Part shown: in pieces, positions 1 to 8,955 of the stretch
Position numbering within the stretch: the stretch's first letter is position 1
Layout: each line of letters opens with the position of its first letter
From: Cochliopodium minus
Taxonomy: Eukaryota > Discosea > Himatismenida > Cochliopodiidae
DNA: 17,603 bases
Direction: 5' to 3'
Assembly: GCA_024220525.1 (NCBI GenBank)
Contig: JAMYWO010000001.1
Location: forward strand, 259,498 to 277,100
Notes under the pieces: model-generated
Told to the model about the DNA's origin: nothing
Database searches by the model: none
Seen by the model: the letters and a program-made list of their open reading frames with translations, nothing else
Position numbers and translations under genes: made by a program

Positions 1-57
1 TCGGAGATAGAAAAAGAAGAATGGATATCTGTACTGGAATTGGCTTCAAAGAAATGA
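1..57 (+). CDS. 3' end of a gene, probable PH-domain C-terminus (partial)
   Basis: Frame 1 is open from the window edge to a TGA at 55-57 and gives 18 residues, SEIEKEEWISVLELASKK. The E-x-E-E-W-I-x-x-L pattern is what the last helix of a PH domain usually looks like (E-R-x-x-W-I-x-A-L). PH domains bind phosphoinositides or proteins at membranes. The piece is short, so the family call is an inference; the reading frame and stop are what is seen. It would be the last exon of a gene running in from the left. Confidence 0.4.
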   Translation, partial: SEIEKEEWISVLELASKK

Positions 58-326
58 ATATTTATTTCAAATGTATAAAGAGGAAAAAAAATTTATTTGT
101 AATTAAGACTTTGATTAAAACATTTTTTGTGCGCCATAGTTTTTCATCCTTAATTGTTAATTGGAATCAAATAGTTTTTTTATTCCATTTGACTTCTAAG
201 TGGATGGTTCAATAATAAAATGAATTAGATACCATGAACTCGAAATAATAAAATGGTTATAAATAAATCAAAAAATAAATAAAAAAAAATTCTTCTTGGT
301 TAATTCCAGCAATTCTATTTTAGTCT
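58..326. other. intergenic spacer before the CH-cyclase gene
   Basis: AT-rich spacer between the PH-like end and the first exon of the CH-cyclase gene. A 64-codon open frame at 21-215 has a random-looking composition and overlaps the PH-like end, so I do not call it. The sequence tattttag directly before the start region could be a splice acceptor, so an upstream 5' exon is possible. Confidence 0.5.
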
Positions 327-3300
327 ATGGATAAAGATAAAAATCCAGAGGAGCTCAGATTAGCAAGAGAAAAATCACAAACCAAAGTAATTTCAATATT
401 TTCTCAAAAAATAACCTATCTTCCTTTTCCTTTTTTAATATTCTCGATTCACCAAATTCATTTTGCTTATAGACGTTCACAAAATGGTCAAATAAGGTAT
501 GATAATCAATTTCATTTTTGAATTTATAAATTAATCATATAATAGGTGATGCAACAAGGTATGACTGGAATCACCATCATCGATCTTTTTGAACAATTTG
601 CAGATGGAACAACTCTTGTAAAATTGGTTGAAACTTTGAGCAATAAAAAAATTTCAGGTATTGTGCCAAATCCAAAGAATATAAATTTGATGTCAAATAT
701 CAATTTGGCACTTGAGGCATTGAAAAATGATGGAATAAAAGGACTGACAGTTTCAGCCCAACGTATAAATTTTTTAAAAATTAAATTTTTTATCACAAAT
801 CAAATAATTGAATGATCAATCCTCATATTAGAAATTGTCGAAAAAAATGTTAAGGTAAATTCCCTTCTTCAAATAATTATTTGAAATTTTGAATTTATTC
901 GTTTTAAATATACTAGATGGTGTTGGGATTTGTTTGGTTACTTATCAGACAATATCAATTGAGCAAAGGAGCAGCTTCAAATAAACGTAAAAATCTTTCT
1001 CAATTAAAAATATTTTAATTAACAAAAATTATTTCATAAATCTCAAATTTATGAGTTTTTATAAAAAATTTAATTTCCTTATTATTTATCCATATTTTTA
1101 AATTTTATTTTATATATAAAGAGAAAATGATTGAGATTTTGAAAGTCAAACTTGAAGCTTACAAAAATATCTCTGTGACAAATGATTTTGGTCAAATTTT
1201 CAATAATGGATTGATATTCTGTGCCTTATTGCATTCATATGATAAAAATCTTATCAATTATGCCTCCCTCAAACCAGAAAATGGAAGGGAAAATCTCAAA
1301 AATGCATTTCGTATCGCAGAACAAGAATTAGGAGTCACCAGTTTGATGGATGTTGAAGATTTCGATGGGGCAGTTGACGAATTGAGTATCATGACATATC
1401 TATCTTCATTATTGGAAGTCATAGCTGTAAGAAAAATCTCGAAAAATTTTATTAAATTTTTATTCCGTTTCGTTCAAAATTTATATATTTATATTGTAGG
1501 AAGTGAAAAAAGAAGAAGGAAACATTATCATCCAAGTATCCAAAACACAAGATAATGAGAAAGTAAAAGAACTCGAGGAACAAATCAACAAATTGAGAGG
1601 AGACAACGAGAATCTCTTCAAAGCTAACCACGAAAAGGAACTCAAGATACAAGAACAAGAGAATGAAACACAAAAACACCAGAGAGAAAGCGAAAGGCTT
1701 CAATCTGAAATAGAAAAGCTCAGACAACAAGTTCAAACATCTTCTCAAGATCTTGAAAACCAAAAGTTGGAGAGTGAGAAACTGATCAAAGCTAATCACG
1801 AAAAAGAACTCAAAATGAAAGAACAAGAAAATGAGACAGAGAAGCATCAAAGAATGAGTGAGAGAGTGCAAATTGAGGTCGAAAAACTAAAGTTACAACT
1901 TCAAGGTTCTACCATGGAAGCAGAGAACTGGAGAAACAAGTATCACAGCGCTGACAAGGAGCATCAAGTTATTGTCAGGCTTTTGGACGAAGAGAAAATG
2001 AAAAACTCGATCCTCTCAAAAGGGCAAGAAGAGCAATACGAGACAAAAGGGAAGATGAAGTATTTAGAATCAGAACTCCAAAAGATGCGCAAAGAGTACG
2101 AAAGCTTGTTAATAGAAAACAATACTGTAAAGAACAAAGTACAAGAACTTGTACTTAAGATGCCACTCTACTTGCAACCTGGATCTTCAGCAGTAACTCC
2201 ACCAACAGGAACAGTCACACTTGTTTTCACTGACGTAAAAGGATCAACAGTTCAATGGGAAAAAGATCCTGAAACAATGGCAAAAGCAATCTCCATTCAC
2301 AACAAAATAATGAGAAAGAAATTGGACGAGTACAAGGGATACGAAGTGAAAACAGAAGGAGATGCATTCATGGTTGCTTTTGGGGAATGTATAAATGCAG
2401 TAAAATGGTGTCTTGACTTGCAAATGACTTTGATGAACGAAGAATGGCCTGAAGCTTTGTTGAAAAACGAGGAGTCGATCACTGAACACGACTCCAAGAA
2501 CAGAATGATTTATAGAGGTTTGAGAGTAAGAATGGGAATCAATAAGGGTAAACCATCTGCAGAACCAGATCCAGTTACAGGAAGAATGGACTACTTTGGA
2601 CAAATGGTCAATCAATCTGCAAGAGTTGAAGGAATTGCAGATGGAGGGCAGATTTTGATTTCAGGAACAGTTTGGGAAGAAGTTGAACCAAAATTGAAAG
2701 AGTTGGGAGATCCAATTCATAAAGATCTTGGAACACACAGAATGAAAGGTTTGAATAGAGATACACATATCTTTCAATTGATGCCAAATGAACTTGAAGA
2801 AAGAAAATTTCCAGAAATCGGAGTAGGAGCTCAAGAGGAGAAGAGCAAGGATCTAAAATCACAACTTGAAAACCTTAACAAACAAAACGATCAACTCATG
2901 GATCGCCTTAACAAAATGGACCAAACTTCTTCAGAGGCACTTAATCAAGCAATGCAACTCAAACAAGTTTTGTTGAGTGCTCAATTAGACGGTTCTAACG
3001 AACAAATTAAAGGTGCTCTTGAAGAAATTAACAAATTGATTGAAGGTCAATCCAAGTTTTCACAGGAATTGAGTGGTATAAGAAAATCAGGAAATTCATC
3101 CAAACAACTTGGTCAAGTTTTAGACGACAGTGGAAATCAAGTCATTGAACTTTTGGATGCTATAAAGCAAAGAGATCACACAAATAGAGAACTCCAAAAC
3201 AAATATGAAGATCTTTCAAAACAACTTCATACACTCACCCTCAAAATGCCTCTTTACTTGCAACCTGGTTCAAACAGTGTTCCTCCACCAACAGGAACAG

Positions 3301-6300
3301 TCACACTTGTATTTACTGATGTGAAAGGATCAACTGTTCAATGGGAAAAAGATCCTGAAACAATGGCACCTGCAATCTCCATTCACAACAAAATAATGAG
3401 AAAGAAATTGGAAGAATATCGTGGATATGAAGTGAAAACAGAAGGAGATGCATTTATGGTCGCTTTTGCAGAGTGTATAAATGCAGTAAAATGGTGTCTT
3501 GACTTGCAAATGACTTTGATGAATGAAGAATGGCCTGAACAACTTTTGAAGAATGAAGAATCTGCAATAGAATACGATTCAAAGAAGAGAATGATTTATA
3601 GAGGTTTGAAAGTTAGAATGGGAATAAACAAAGGAGAACCATCCGCAGAACCAGATCCAGTTACAGGAAGAATGGATTACTTTGGACAAATGGTCAATCA
3701 ATCTGCAAGAGTTGAAGGAATTGCAGATGGAGGACAAATTTTGATTTCAGGAACAGTTTGGGAAGAAGTTGAACCAAAATTGAAAGAGTTGGGAAATCCA
3801 ATCCATAAAGATCTCGGAACACACAGAATGAAAGGTTTGAACAGAGATACTCACATTTACCAATTGATGCCAAGAGAACTTGAAGAAAGAGTATTCCATG
3901 AAATTGGAGGAGGAAATGAAATATCTGAGAAAAACAAATCACTTCAAGATCAATTGGAAGAAATGAACAAACAAAATTCTAAGTTGCTTGGAGATTTGAC
4001 AAACATGAACAAATCCCAAAGTCAAGCAAAAACAAGAGCTCAACTTCTACGTCAAAAGTTGATGAACGCAAAACTCAATTTTGGAGGAGAAGGAGGGGAT
4101 GAGCAAATGCAATCTGCACTTCAAGAATTAAATAAGTTGATGGAAGAACAAGATAGTATCAGTCAAGCTCTTGAACTTGCAGAAAAGCAAGGAACAAGCA
4201 CAAGGGAAGTTACAAATGTTCTTTCAGAAAGTAATCAAGAAGTTGCAGACTTGCTCCAATCACTAAAAATAAGTCAAGGATTAAATCATGAACTACAAGA
4301 CAAATATGAAGATCTTTCAAAACAACTCAAAGCAATGACTCTCAAAATGCCTCTTTACTTGCAACCTGGTTCAAACAGTGTTCCACCACCAACAGGAACA
4401 GTCACACTCGTATTTACTGATGTGAAAGGATCAACTGTTCAATGGGAAAAAGATCCTGAAACAATGGCACCTGCAATCTCCATCCACAACAAAATAATGA
4501 GAAAGAAATTGGAAGAATATCGTGGATATGAAGTGAAAACAGAAGGAGATGCATTTATGGTCGCTTTTGCAGAGTGTATAAATGCAGTAAAATGGTGTCT
4601 TGACTTGCAAATGACTTTGATGAATGAAGAATGGCCTGAACAACTTTTGAAGAATGAAGAATCTGCAATAGAATACGATTCAAAGAAGAGAATGATTTAT
4701 AGAGGTTTGAAAGTTAGAATGGGAATAAATAAAGGAGAACCATCTGCAGAACCAGATCCAGTTACAGGAAGAATGGACTACTTTGGACAAATGGTCAATC
4801 AATCTGCAAGAGTTGAAGGAATTGCAGATGGAGGGCAAATCTTGATTTCAGGAACAGTTTGGGAAGAAGTTGAACCAAAATTGAAAGAGTTGGGAGATCC
4901 AATCCATAAAGATCTTGGAACACACAGAATGAAAGGTTTGAACAGAGATACTCACATTTACCAATTGATGCCAAGAGAACTTGAAGAAAGAGTATTCCAT
5001 GAAATTGGAGGAGGAAATGAAATATCTGAGAAAAACAAATCACTTCAAGATCAATTGGAAGAAATGAACAAACAAAATTCTAAGTTGCTTGGAGATTTGA
5101 CAAACATGAACAAATCCCAAAGTCAAGCAAAAACAAGAGCTCAGTTGCTCAGACAAAAGTTGATGAATGCAAAACTCAATTTTGGAGGAGAAGGAGGGGA
5201 TGAACAAATGCAATCTGCACTTCAAGAATTAAACAAGTTGATGGAAGAACAAGATAATATTAGTCAAGCTCTTGAACTTGCAGAAAAGCAAGGAACATCA
5301 ACCAAAGAAGTTACAAATGTTCTTTCAGAAAGTAATCAAGAAGTTGCAGACTTGCTTCAATCATTGAAAGAAAGTCAAGGATTAAACAATGAACTTCAAA
5401 ATAAGTACGATGAACTTTCAAAACAACTCAAAGCAATGGCACTTAAAATGCCTCTTTATTTGCAACCTGGTTCAAACAGTGTTCCTCCACCAACAGGAAC
5501 AGTCACACTCGTATTTACTGATGTGAAAGGATCAACTGTTCAATGGGAAAAAGATCCTGAAACAATGGCACCTGCAATCTCCATCCACAATAAAATAATG
5601 AGAAAGAAATTGGAAGAATATCGTGGATATGAAGTGAAAACAGAAGGAGATGCATTTATGGTTGCTTTTGCAGAGTGTATCAATGCAGTAAAATGGTGTC
5701 TTGATTTGCAAATGACTTTGATGAATGAAGAATGGCCTGAACAACTTTTGAAGAATGAAGAATCTGCAATAGAATACGATTCAAAGAAGAGAATGATTTA
5801 TAGAGGTTTGAAAGTTAGAATGGGAATAAACAAAGGAGAACCATCCGCAGAACCAGATCCAGTTACAGGAAGAATGGATTACTTTGGACAAATGGTCAAT
5901 CAATCTGCAAGAGTTGAAGGAATTGCAGATGGAGGACAAATTTTGATTTCAGGAACAGTTTGGGAAGAAGTTGAACCAAAATTGAAAGAGTTGGGAAATC
6001 CAATTCATAAAGATCTCGGAACACACAGAATGAAAGGATTGAACAGAGATACTCACATTTACCAATTGATGCCAAGAGAACTTGAAGAAAGAGTATTCCA
6101 TGAAATTGGAGGAGGAAATGAAATATCTGAGAAAAACAAATCACTTCAAGATCAATTGGAAGAAATGAACAAACAAAATTCTAAGTTGCTTGGAGATTTG
6201 ACAAACATGAACAAATCCCAAAGTCAAGCAAAAACAAGAGCTCAGTTGCTCAGACAAAAGTTGATGAATGCAAAACTCAATTTTGGAGGAGAAGGAGGGG

Positions 6301-7322
6301 ATGAACAAATGCAATCTGCACTTCAAGAATTAAACAAGTTGATGGAAGAACAAGATAATATTAGTCAAGCTCTTGAACTTGCAGAAAAGCAAGGAACATC
6401 AACCAAAGAAGTTACAAATGTTCTTTCAGAAAGTAATCAAGAAGTTGCAGACTTGCTTCAATCATTGAAAGAAAGTCAAGGATTAAACAATGAACTTCAA
6501 AATAAGTACGATGAACTTTCAAAACAACTCAAAGCAATGGCACTTAAAATGCCTCTTTATTTGCAACCTGGTTCAAACAGTGTTCCACCACCAACAGGAA
6601 CAGTCACACTTGTATTTACTGATGTGAAAGGATCAACTGTTCAATGGGAAAAAGATCCTGAAACAATGGCACCTGCAATTTCAATTCACAACAAAATAAT
6701 GAGAAAGAAATTGGAAGAATATCGTGGATATGAAGTAAAAACAGAAGGAGATGCATTTATGGTTGCTTTTGCAGAGTGTATCAATGCAGTAAAATGGTGT
6801 CTTGACTTGCAAATGACTTTGATGAATGAAGAATGGCCTGAACAACTTTTGAAAAATGAAGAATCTGCAATAGAATACGATTCAAAGAAGAGAATGATCT
6901 ATAGAGGTTTGAAAGTTAGAATGGGAATAAATAAAGGAGAACCATCTGCAGAACCAGATCCAGTTACAGGAAGAATGGACTACTTTGGACAAATGGTCAA
7001 TCAATCTGCAAGAGTTGAAGGAATTGCAGATGGAGGGCAAATTTTGATTTCAGGAACAGTTTGGGAAGAAGTTGAACCAAAATTGAAAGAGTTGGGAAAT
7101 CCAATCCATAAAGATCTCGGAACACACAGAATGAAAGGATTGAACAGAGATACTCACATTTACCAATTGATGCCAAGAGAACTTGAAGAAAGAGTNAGGA
7201 CACTTAATGAGACAAATTCAACGAACACCATCCCAAACTCCTTTAACACAAACCTAATGGACACTAGTACCTCAACTAAACGTTCAATCATTGGTGAGCT
7301 CTCTCCAAAAAAAAAAAGTTGA
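327..7322 (+). CDS. CH-CH / coiled-coil / five tandem class III adenylate cyclase domains
   Basis: Exons 327-386, 473-496, 546-762, 832-854, 917-986, 1122-1426 and 1500-7322 join in frame into about 2173 residues. Residues 20-120 form a type-1 CH domain (TFTKW, DLFEQFADGTTLVKL, KMVLGFVWLLIRQYQL) and about 135-233 a second CH domain (NDFGQIFNNGLIFCALLH, RENLKNAF, SIMTYLSSLLEVI). This pair is the alpha-actinin/spectrin actin-binding type. Residues 234-450 are a charged coiled coil. Five cyclase domains follow, with nucleotide cores near 2205-2790, 3291-3876, 4392-4977, 5493-6078 and 6594-7179. Each has FTDVKGST and TEGDAF (two metal Asp), Lys in EVKTEGD (adenine type), and VNQSAR (Asn and Arg). 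The core most resembles fungal Cyr1-type cyclases. Predicted role: ATP to cAMP at the cytoskeleton. No transmembrane segment is seen. The end after the N at 7196 is uncertain. Confidence 0.85.
387..472 (+). other. intron 1 of CH-cyclase gene
   Basis: GTAATT to ATAG, 86 nt, phase 0. Removal joins SQTK to TFTKWSNK, the expected start of a CH domain. Confidence 0.85.
497..545 (+). other. intron 2 of CH-cyclase gene
   Basis: GTATGA to ATAG, 49 nt, phase 0. It leaves a 24-nt micro-exon (473-496) that carries the conserved CH-domain Trp. Confidence 0.85.
763..831 (+). other. intron 3 of CH-cyclase gene
   Basis: GTATAA to TTAG, 69 nt, phase 1. It joins VSAQ to QIVEKNVK. Confidence 0.85.
855..916 (+). 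other. intron 4 of CH-cyclase gene
   Basis: GTAAAT to CTAG, 62 nt, phase 0. It leaves a 23-nt micro-exon (832-854) and joins EKNVK to MVLGFVWLL. Confidence 0.85.
987..1121 (+). other. intron 5 of CH-cyclase gene
   Basis: GTAAAA to AAAG, 135 nt, phase 1, between CH1 and CH2. It is the longest intron in the window. The alternative acceptor two bases later breaks the frame. Confidence 0.75.
1427..1499 (+). other. intron 6 of CH-cyclase gene
   Basis: GTAAGA to GTAG, 73 nt, phase 0. It joins the end of CH2 (LLEVIA) to the coiled coil (EVKKEEGN). Confidence 0.85.
4938..5485 (+). repeat. block apparently identical to 6039-6586
   Basis: By eye these 548 bp match 6039-6586 (offset 1101) base for base. 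They are bounded by T/A differences at 4937/6038 and 5486/6587. The block covers the end of core 3, the whole linker 3-4 and the start of unit 4, and indicates very recent duplication or gene conversion. Confidence 0.8.
6039..6586 (+). repeat. second copy of the identical 548-bp block
   Basis: Partner of 4938-5485. It covers the end of core 4, linker 4-5 and the start of unit 5. Comparison was by eye, so one or two differences could have been missed. Confidence 0.8.
7196..7196. other. ambiguous base (N) at the edge of the repeat array
   Basis: This is the only N in the window. To its left the sequence is repeat 5; to its right it is unlike any repeat copy at that place. It marks a likely contig join or unresolved repeat edge, so the number of cyclase units and the identity of the C-terminus beyond it cannot be trusted without long reads. 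Confidence 0.9.
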
Positions 7323-7381
7323 AGTTCCCCAAAGATAAGATCAAAAAATTGAATTTTGATCAACAAACAAAACAAAAACTT

Positions 7382-7460
7382 GTAAAAATTTTTTTTTTTT
7401 AATACATTTTCCTAAATTTGTTTAATTTTATCATAATTTTTTTTATTTAATTTCAAATAG
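7382..7460 (+). other. probable intron joining the post-N tail to the next exon
   Basis: GTAAAA to ATAG, 79 nt, T-rich. It joins QQTKQKL (frame starting at 7319) to VSQLGSISF in phase 0. To reach this frame from the cyclase frame, the 11-A run at 7307-7317 would have to differ by one base. If so, the TGA at 7320-7322 is not the true stop. Confidence 0.55.
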
Positions 7461-7721
7461 GTATCACAACTGGGGAGTATTTCTTTCTCCAGACAAAAAG
7501 ATTGCATCGAAAAGATTGAGTTTCTGAAAGGATCTTTCTTTGCGGATGTTGTTTCTTTCCCTGTTTCTCACAAAGATAAGTTAATTTATTTTTTGGGGCA
7601 AAACAACAGGTGACAACAAAGACCAACTTGCTCAAATCAACAAATGGAGAAAACATAAGAGTTGGCAAGAAGCTGCTTTTATTGCCTCGGAAGATGGGTA
7701 TATGGGAGCTCCTTCTCCATG

Positions 7722-7771
7722 GTAGTCGGATTCTTTTATCGTCTATTTCAAATTTATCACAAAAGCAACAG
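7722..7771 (+). other. intron in the unrecognised gene
   Basis: GTAGTC to ACAG, 50 nt, phase 2. It removes an in-frame TAG and joins YMGAPSP to RKEIEEYTLSLLND through a Cys codon with no frame change. Confidence 0.75.
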
Positions 7772-8650
7772 TAGGAAGGAGATCGAAGAGTATACTCTCT
7801 CTCTATTGAATGATGTTTTACAAATTGCGGACTTTTTACATGATGGATTTGGAGTATCTGGTCTTCTTTGTAGGAGCTTCGAGGCACATAGCTGGCTGGA
7901 CAAAGAAAAATTTGAAGACTGGGAAAACAACTTCTGATTTCATGGGAGGTAACTACCGAAAACTTTTGATGAACTGCCATCTTTTTCTCGAGAAAACTGT
8001 TGGATATGAACAACATTGTTGTATTTCGGAAATTGGGGATTCCTTTTCGAAAATAATGAAATCAACATTTTATTGTTGGAGAGAAATATATTTTTTCAGT
8101 TACCAATCTGCTCTTCAATCTCTTGAATTCTTCCAATTCTATTTACAAACACTTCTCTTCTTTTTATCTACCCTTCTTCAACAATTACCTGATACTTTGA
8201 AAAACATACACGCATGGGATATTTCACTACCCGGACTTATGGACAATTACTGATCTCGTCAATGGTTGCTCTGAGAGTGGAGAAAATGTAAATTATAGAA
8301 TGTCGGTGGCAGCTCATCTTTCTTGCCATTATTCCCAAAACATCTTTAAGAAATTCAAAACAAGTGAACAAATCATCTTCAACAAAGAAGAAGAAAAAAA
8401 AAAAAGCAAAATAGCAAAGCTCCAAAATGAATTGAACAAATTTATCACAGAAACAAAATACAAGTTCCAAGAAATTGAATTGGAATTTATCATAGAAGAT
8501 GAAGACTTTAAAGCTTTCTACAATTTGATTTTGCAATATAAAGATCAAAATTTCTACACATGTGAACAAAGAGATGGAAAATACTTCTTCAAAACAAATG
8601 TATCTCAAAAGATCAACGATTATTTTACTCTAAATTTCCTCAATAAATAA

Positions 8651-8955
8651 ATTTATTTCTTTCTTTTTTATATATCCAAATATTCTTTTCCATTTTCCTA
8701 TTGATCTTGAAAATTCAAAAGAATATTCTTTTTTTATTTATCCAAATAAATTTGTTCATTATGGGACTCGAACTTGGGACTATCATTTTTTTGTTAGTGG
8801 ATTTCAAAGAAATTTGGATTATCAAAAAATACGATGTAATTATGAAATCCACGCTTTGATGTGACAGATCAAAAATCTTCCGTGTTAAATAAAAGATTTT
8901 CATATGACCATATTTATAAAAAAAATTTGTGAATTAAATTTCGATAAGCGAACAG
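8651..8955. other. intergenic, with an inverted repeat
   Basis: AT-rich spacer between the unrecognised gene and the MRH gene. It holds a perfect 10-bp inverted repeat (8797-8806 and 8843-8852, 36-nt loop) and, on the minus strand at 8763-8775, a tRNA B-box-like string. I see no supported gene here. Confidence 0.5.
8797..8852. repeat. inverted repeat, 10-bp arms
   Basis: GTGGATTTCA at 8797-8806 and its exact complement TGAAATCCAC at 8843-8852, separated by 36 nt of AT-rich sequence. It could form a hairpin. Chance occurrence cannot be excluded in AT-rich DNA, although the arms include four consecutive G/C-containing steps. Confidence 0.6.

Larger units (their letters stand above)
2160..7195 (+). 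repeat. tandem array of five cyclase units
   Basis: Each unit starts with the motif LKMPLYLQPG, followed by a cyclase core and then a coiled-coil linker of about 160 residues. Aligning the same core position (agtcacac, ends at 2220, 3306, 4407, 5508 and 6609) gives spacings of 1086, 1101, 1101 and 1101 bp, all multiples of three. Unit 1 and its linker are clearly diverged; units 2-5 are almost the same at the DNA level. Unit 5 is cut at the N (7196), just after ELEER, where units 2-4 continue with VFHEIGGG. Confidence 0.95.
7197..8650 (+). pseudogene. unrecognised coding region with frame breaks (decayed gene or uncorrected sequence)
   Basis: I do not recognise the family. Coding-like stretches follow one another: a Thr/Asn/Ser-rich tail with KKKK (7197-7381), then 7461-7721, then 7772-8650, joined by two good introns. 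Between them the frame moves by one base at T6G4 (7589-7598), G3A4 (7921-7927) and A5 (8200-8204). In each case one base fewer in the run would restore the frame. Visible pieces include KSWQEAAFIASEDGYMGAP, FEAHSWLDKEKFEDWE, HGIFHYPDLWTITDLVNG and NVNYRMSVAAHLSCH, followed by a charged, Lys/Glu-rich C-terminus ending in TAA at 8648-8650. The total would be about 440 residues. Phase-matched splicing suggests it may be the C-terminal part of the cyclase gene or of a gene fused to it at the N. Coding origin is likely; function is unknown. Confidence 0.5.

Noticed and set aside
21-215. A 64-codon plus-strand ORF at the left edge.
   Set aside because: It overlaps the PH-like end in another frame and has no coding-like features.
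2244-6326. A set of minus-strand open frames repeated every 1101 bp.
   Set aside because: They are antisense shadows of the cyclase repeats and recur only because the repeats do.
2160-7195. A CRISPR array or transposon-borne repeat.
   Set aside because: The periodicity is a multiple of three, in frame, and explained by duplicated protein domains; there are no spacers, terminal repeats or transposase.
7453-8016. A 187-codon open frame on the minus strand.
   Set aside because: Its composition is random-like (many Ser, Cys, Phe, Arg) and it is opposite the coding-like plus-strand exons with good splice sites.
8760-8870. A minus-strand tRNA gene suggested by the string GGGACTCGAACTTGGGAC.
   Set aside because: Only one of five T-stem pairs forms and no matching acceptor stem exists, so it is not a working tRNA.
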